Positions 32,605 to 34,670 of a stretch of DNA of 34,670 nt are shown here, piece by piece; the stretch's first letter is position 1; the number at the start of each line of letters is the position of its first letter. The DNA is from Bacteroidales bacterium (lineage in GTDB: Bacteria > Bacteroidota > Bacteroidia > Bacteroidales > P3), in contig JAFVBF010000037.1 in NCBI GenBank assembly GCA_017480145.1, positions 1 to 34,670 of the forward strand, read 5' to 3'. The notes beneath the pieces are model-generated. The model was given only the letters and a program-made list of their open reading frames with translations. It did no database searches and was not told where the DNA came from. A program made the translations under genes and the position numbers.

Positions 32605-34670
32605 CTACTTGCGGTAACGCCGCAGGACAACGACTAAGACAACGAAAAGGATGAGCACAATGGCAACGACAATCAGACCACCTCCGAAAGAGCCACCTGC
32701 GGGCTGCGCATCCGACTGGGATAGCGTCTGTTTCTCCATCACCATACCCTTAGCACTGGAAGAGGTAATGCTCTGTTGCATACGCTGGCGGTAGCCCTGG
32801 GCTTGCTCGGCAGGAGCCTGACTGGCTATATAGGCCTGGAGCTGAGGATTGCCGGCCTCGAAGGAGGAACCCGAAGGGCCAAAACGATTGACCAAACCCG
32901 TATGAACGGCAGCAATGTCGGCCAACTGCTCAGGAGAAGCCTTCCAATAGCCTTTTCGCGCCGTCTCCATCATAGTGGCCGTCAACTCCTGCATGGCAGC
33001 CGGATTGACCATGGCAAATTGCTCCTGTACCCCCAACTGATATTTATCCTTGACATAAACCTCATAAATCTCGTCCCACATCTCGTTGTCGATATTGGCT
33101 GGCTTCATGACATTCCAACCATAAGTGTTGCGCACCATCTCGGAAATCTCATCGGTATAGAGGTCCCCTCCTTTCAATGCGTTCTTGATGTAGGAAGGGT
33201 TGAAAAGTTTGGTACGAGCCTCGACGCCGATGGCCTCCTTAGAGTCCTGCATACGATAGTTGTTTCGGTTTCGATAGTCACAGAAGACAGCTTCCGGATC
33301 CTGTCCGGTCACCTGCCTAACAGCCAGACTCATGCCACCCATAAACTCATAGACATGGTCGAGCGACAATGCCCCCCACGTATTGTTCTGCCGAGGCTGA
33401 ACCACCATATCGGTACGAGTCAGAGCAGCCGTGAAAGCCTCGTGCATATCGGCCATCCAATTGTCCTGCTCGCCGTAGAAAGCACCCATATTATTCATAT
33501 AAATATCGGCGATCTGCTGCTCGCTATCCCAGGCGCTGCCCCGTTCTACCAGTGACTGTATGCCGGTGCCATAGTTGCCACCCGCACCTCCAAACACACG
33601 GTAGCGGGAGGCCTCACGCGCATACTTGGGAGAGACACCATGGTCAATCAAATAGCGTTCGCTCTCGTCCACGCCCGCTTTTACACCATTCTCATACTGA
33701 TCATCATCGGCATCGGCAGCCATGCGCACGGCCCTGCTAATCAAGAACAGCCGAGAGGCAGCTAAATCGCGAAGCTGACCAGAGGTCTGCACCACCACAT
33801 CGATACGCGGGCGTCCCAACTGTGCGGATGGTATAAGCCTCAAGTCGCTGACACGACCGTAACGGTCGCGCACAGGCTCGACTCCAAGCATATAAAGAAC
33901 TTGCGCAATGGTGGCTCCACCGGTCTGGATAAACTCGCCCGACCAAAGCGTGTAGCTAACCTTGCGGGGATAAGCGCCATCATGCCGAAGCTGATATTCG
34001 GCGATGGTGGCCTTGGCCAAGGCCATTCCTTTCTCCCAAGCGTCGGCAGTAGGAGTTTCCTCAGCATTGATAGAAAATAGGTTACGACCCGTAGGCAGCG
34101 TGTTGGGATTGACAATGAGGTCGCCACCGGGCGAAGGAACCGTATAGCCGCCATTGAGGCCGTTGACCAATGCATCCATCTCCATCTTCGGACTTTCGGA
34201 CAACAGGCGTCGGTAGCGTCCAACATTGCTCAAAGCCGTGCGGACCTCGTCGATGGCATGAGACATCTGTAAAGTCTGCTGATCAAGACTCACATGCTCC
34301 ATAGCCCCTCCCCTACGGACCGTCTTGCTGCTGTCGGGAATACCCATCTGCTTCTTGAGTGCGGCCTCCATTTTTTTCAAAGCCTCCTCGCTGGCCCCCA
34401 TCTTTCGGGCCACCGCCAACATACGCGACGGGTCTTTCTTGGCAAGCATTTTGCGCATATTATGCTGCATGAGCTTAGCCATGGGGTTGCGCTTGGCCTG
34501 AGGGATATCGGACGTATCATTCTTCATACGTTCCATCATCTGCATCATGGCCGACGGAGCCGCAGAAGCAGAGTCGGTCTTGCCCCCCTGCTTGCGAGAG
34601 GCAGCCATCATCATAGCCATCATGCCCTTAGGAGCCTTCTGAGCCACGGAGATGCTGTCGGCACGGGCGA
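32605..34670 (-). CDS. hmuS: HmuS, CobN/Mg-chelatase-like haem-processing protein (C-terminal part, window edge)
   Basis: At least 688 codons, open at the right edge; full-length homologues are roughly twice as long. CobN-family blocks include KVSYTLWSGEFIQTGGATIA, LYMLGVEPVRDRYGRV, RVFGGAGGNYGTGIQ, YMNNMGAFYG, SLDHVYEFMGGMSLAVR and VEARTKLFNPSYIKNALKGG. These belong to the large subunit of cobaltochelatases and, in Bacteroidales, to HmuS, reported to release iron from haem anaerobically. Two additions stand out. A Met/Lys/Ala-rich stretch lies near the right edge (about 18 Met in 100 residues, 34320-34640). A C-terminal Gly-rich linker leads into one membrane helix (GLIVVAIVLILFVVLVVVL) and RRYRK, so it is membrane-tethered. 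The hmuT, hmuU and hmuV genes follow and make haem use far likelier than cobalamin synthesis. Confidence 0.85.
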   Translation of the reverse strand, partial: ARADSISVAQKAPKGMMAMMMAASRKQGGKTDSASAAPSAMMQMMERMKNDTSDIPQAKRNPMAKLMQHNMRKMLAKKDPSRMLAVARKMGASEEALKKMEAALKKQMGIPDSSKTVRRGGAMEHVSLDQQTLQMSHAIDEVRTALSNVGRYRRLLSESPKMEMDALVNGLNGGYTVPSPGGDLIVNPNTLPTGRNLFSINAEETPTADAWEKGMALAKATIAEYQLRHDGAYPRKVSYTLWSGEFIQTGGATIAQVLYMLGVEPVRDRYGRVSDLRLIPSAQLGRPRIDVVVQTSGQLRDLAASRLFLISRAVRMAADADDDQYENGVKAGVDESERYLIDHGVSPKYAREASRYRVFGGAGGNYGTGIQSLVERGSAWDSEQQIADIYMNNMGAFYGEQDNWMADMHEAFTAALTRTDMVVQPRQNNTWGALSLDHVYEFMGGMSLAVRQVTGQDPEAVFCDYRNRNNYRMQDSKEAIGVEARTKLFNPSYIKNALKGGDLYTDEISEMVRNTYGWNVMKPANIDNEMWDEIYEVYVKDKYQLGVQEQFAMVNPAAMQELTATMMETARKGYWKASPEQLADIAAVHTGLVNRFGPSGSSFEAGNPQLQAYIASQAPAEQAQGYRQRMQQSITSSSAKGMVMEKQTLSQSDAQPAGGSFGGGLIVVAIVLILFVVLVVVLRRYRK

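Overview
The window is a chromosomal segment of a Bacteroidota bacterium, most likely order Bacteroidales and probably Prevotellaceae. Three things support this: a Bacteroidales-style division and cell-wall (dcw) cluster, secreted proteins with type IX secretion (T9SS) C-terminal sorting domains, and promoters of the Bacteroidota form TTTG-N19-TAnnTTTG. Family placement rests on gene order and protein style only; no database search was possible.

Left part (1-4.6 kb, minus strand): the 5' end of a secreted protein, then its apparent tandem paralogue. The paralogue is a 989-residue T9SS cargo protein with eight acidic InlB-type (Listeria-Bacteroides) repeats. A YitT-family membrane protein follows.

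Middle (4.85-20.2 kb, plus strand): the dcw operon mraZ-rsmH-ftsL-ftsI(PBP)-murE-mraY-(murD remnant)-ftsW-murG-murC-ftsQ-ftsA-ftsZ, closed by a strong hairpin terminator. It makes the UDP-muramyl peptide and lipid intermediates, the septal synthase FtsW/PBP and the FtsA/FtsZ ring. Four features stand out. TGGAN boxes in 10-bp phase overlap the mraZ promoter, as expected for MraZ autoregulation. The murD slot holds only a 179-residue, active-site-eroded C-terminal domain. The membrane anchor of FtsQ is encoded upstream of any ATG/GTG/TTG in frame. murE and ftsW start with TTG, and ftsL probably with GTG.

Right-middle (20.5-27.3 kb): a secreted calcineurin-like phosphoesterase (plus), then minus-strand prmC, an RNase H with a viroplasmin-like N-terminal domain, and the ribosomal set rplM-rpsI-rpsB-tsf. 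That set has an exact-consensus promoter, a long leader before rplM, a branched leader before rpsB and a perfect hairpin between rpsB and tsf.

Right end (27.5-34.7 kb, minus strand): a 917-residue T9SS-sorted secreted protein, a 630-base gap with two 27-bp direct repeats, and the distal part of a hmu-type haem operon. That operon comprises a CobN-like HmuS (cut by the window edge), a polytopic HmuT, an ExbB-like HmuU and a DUF2149 HmuV. I saw no tRNA, rRNA, CRISPR array, insertion sequence or phage gene.
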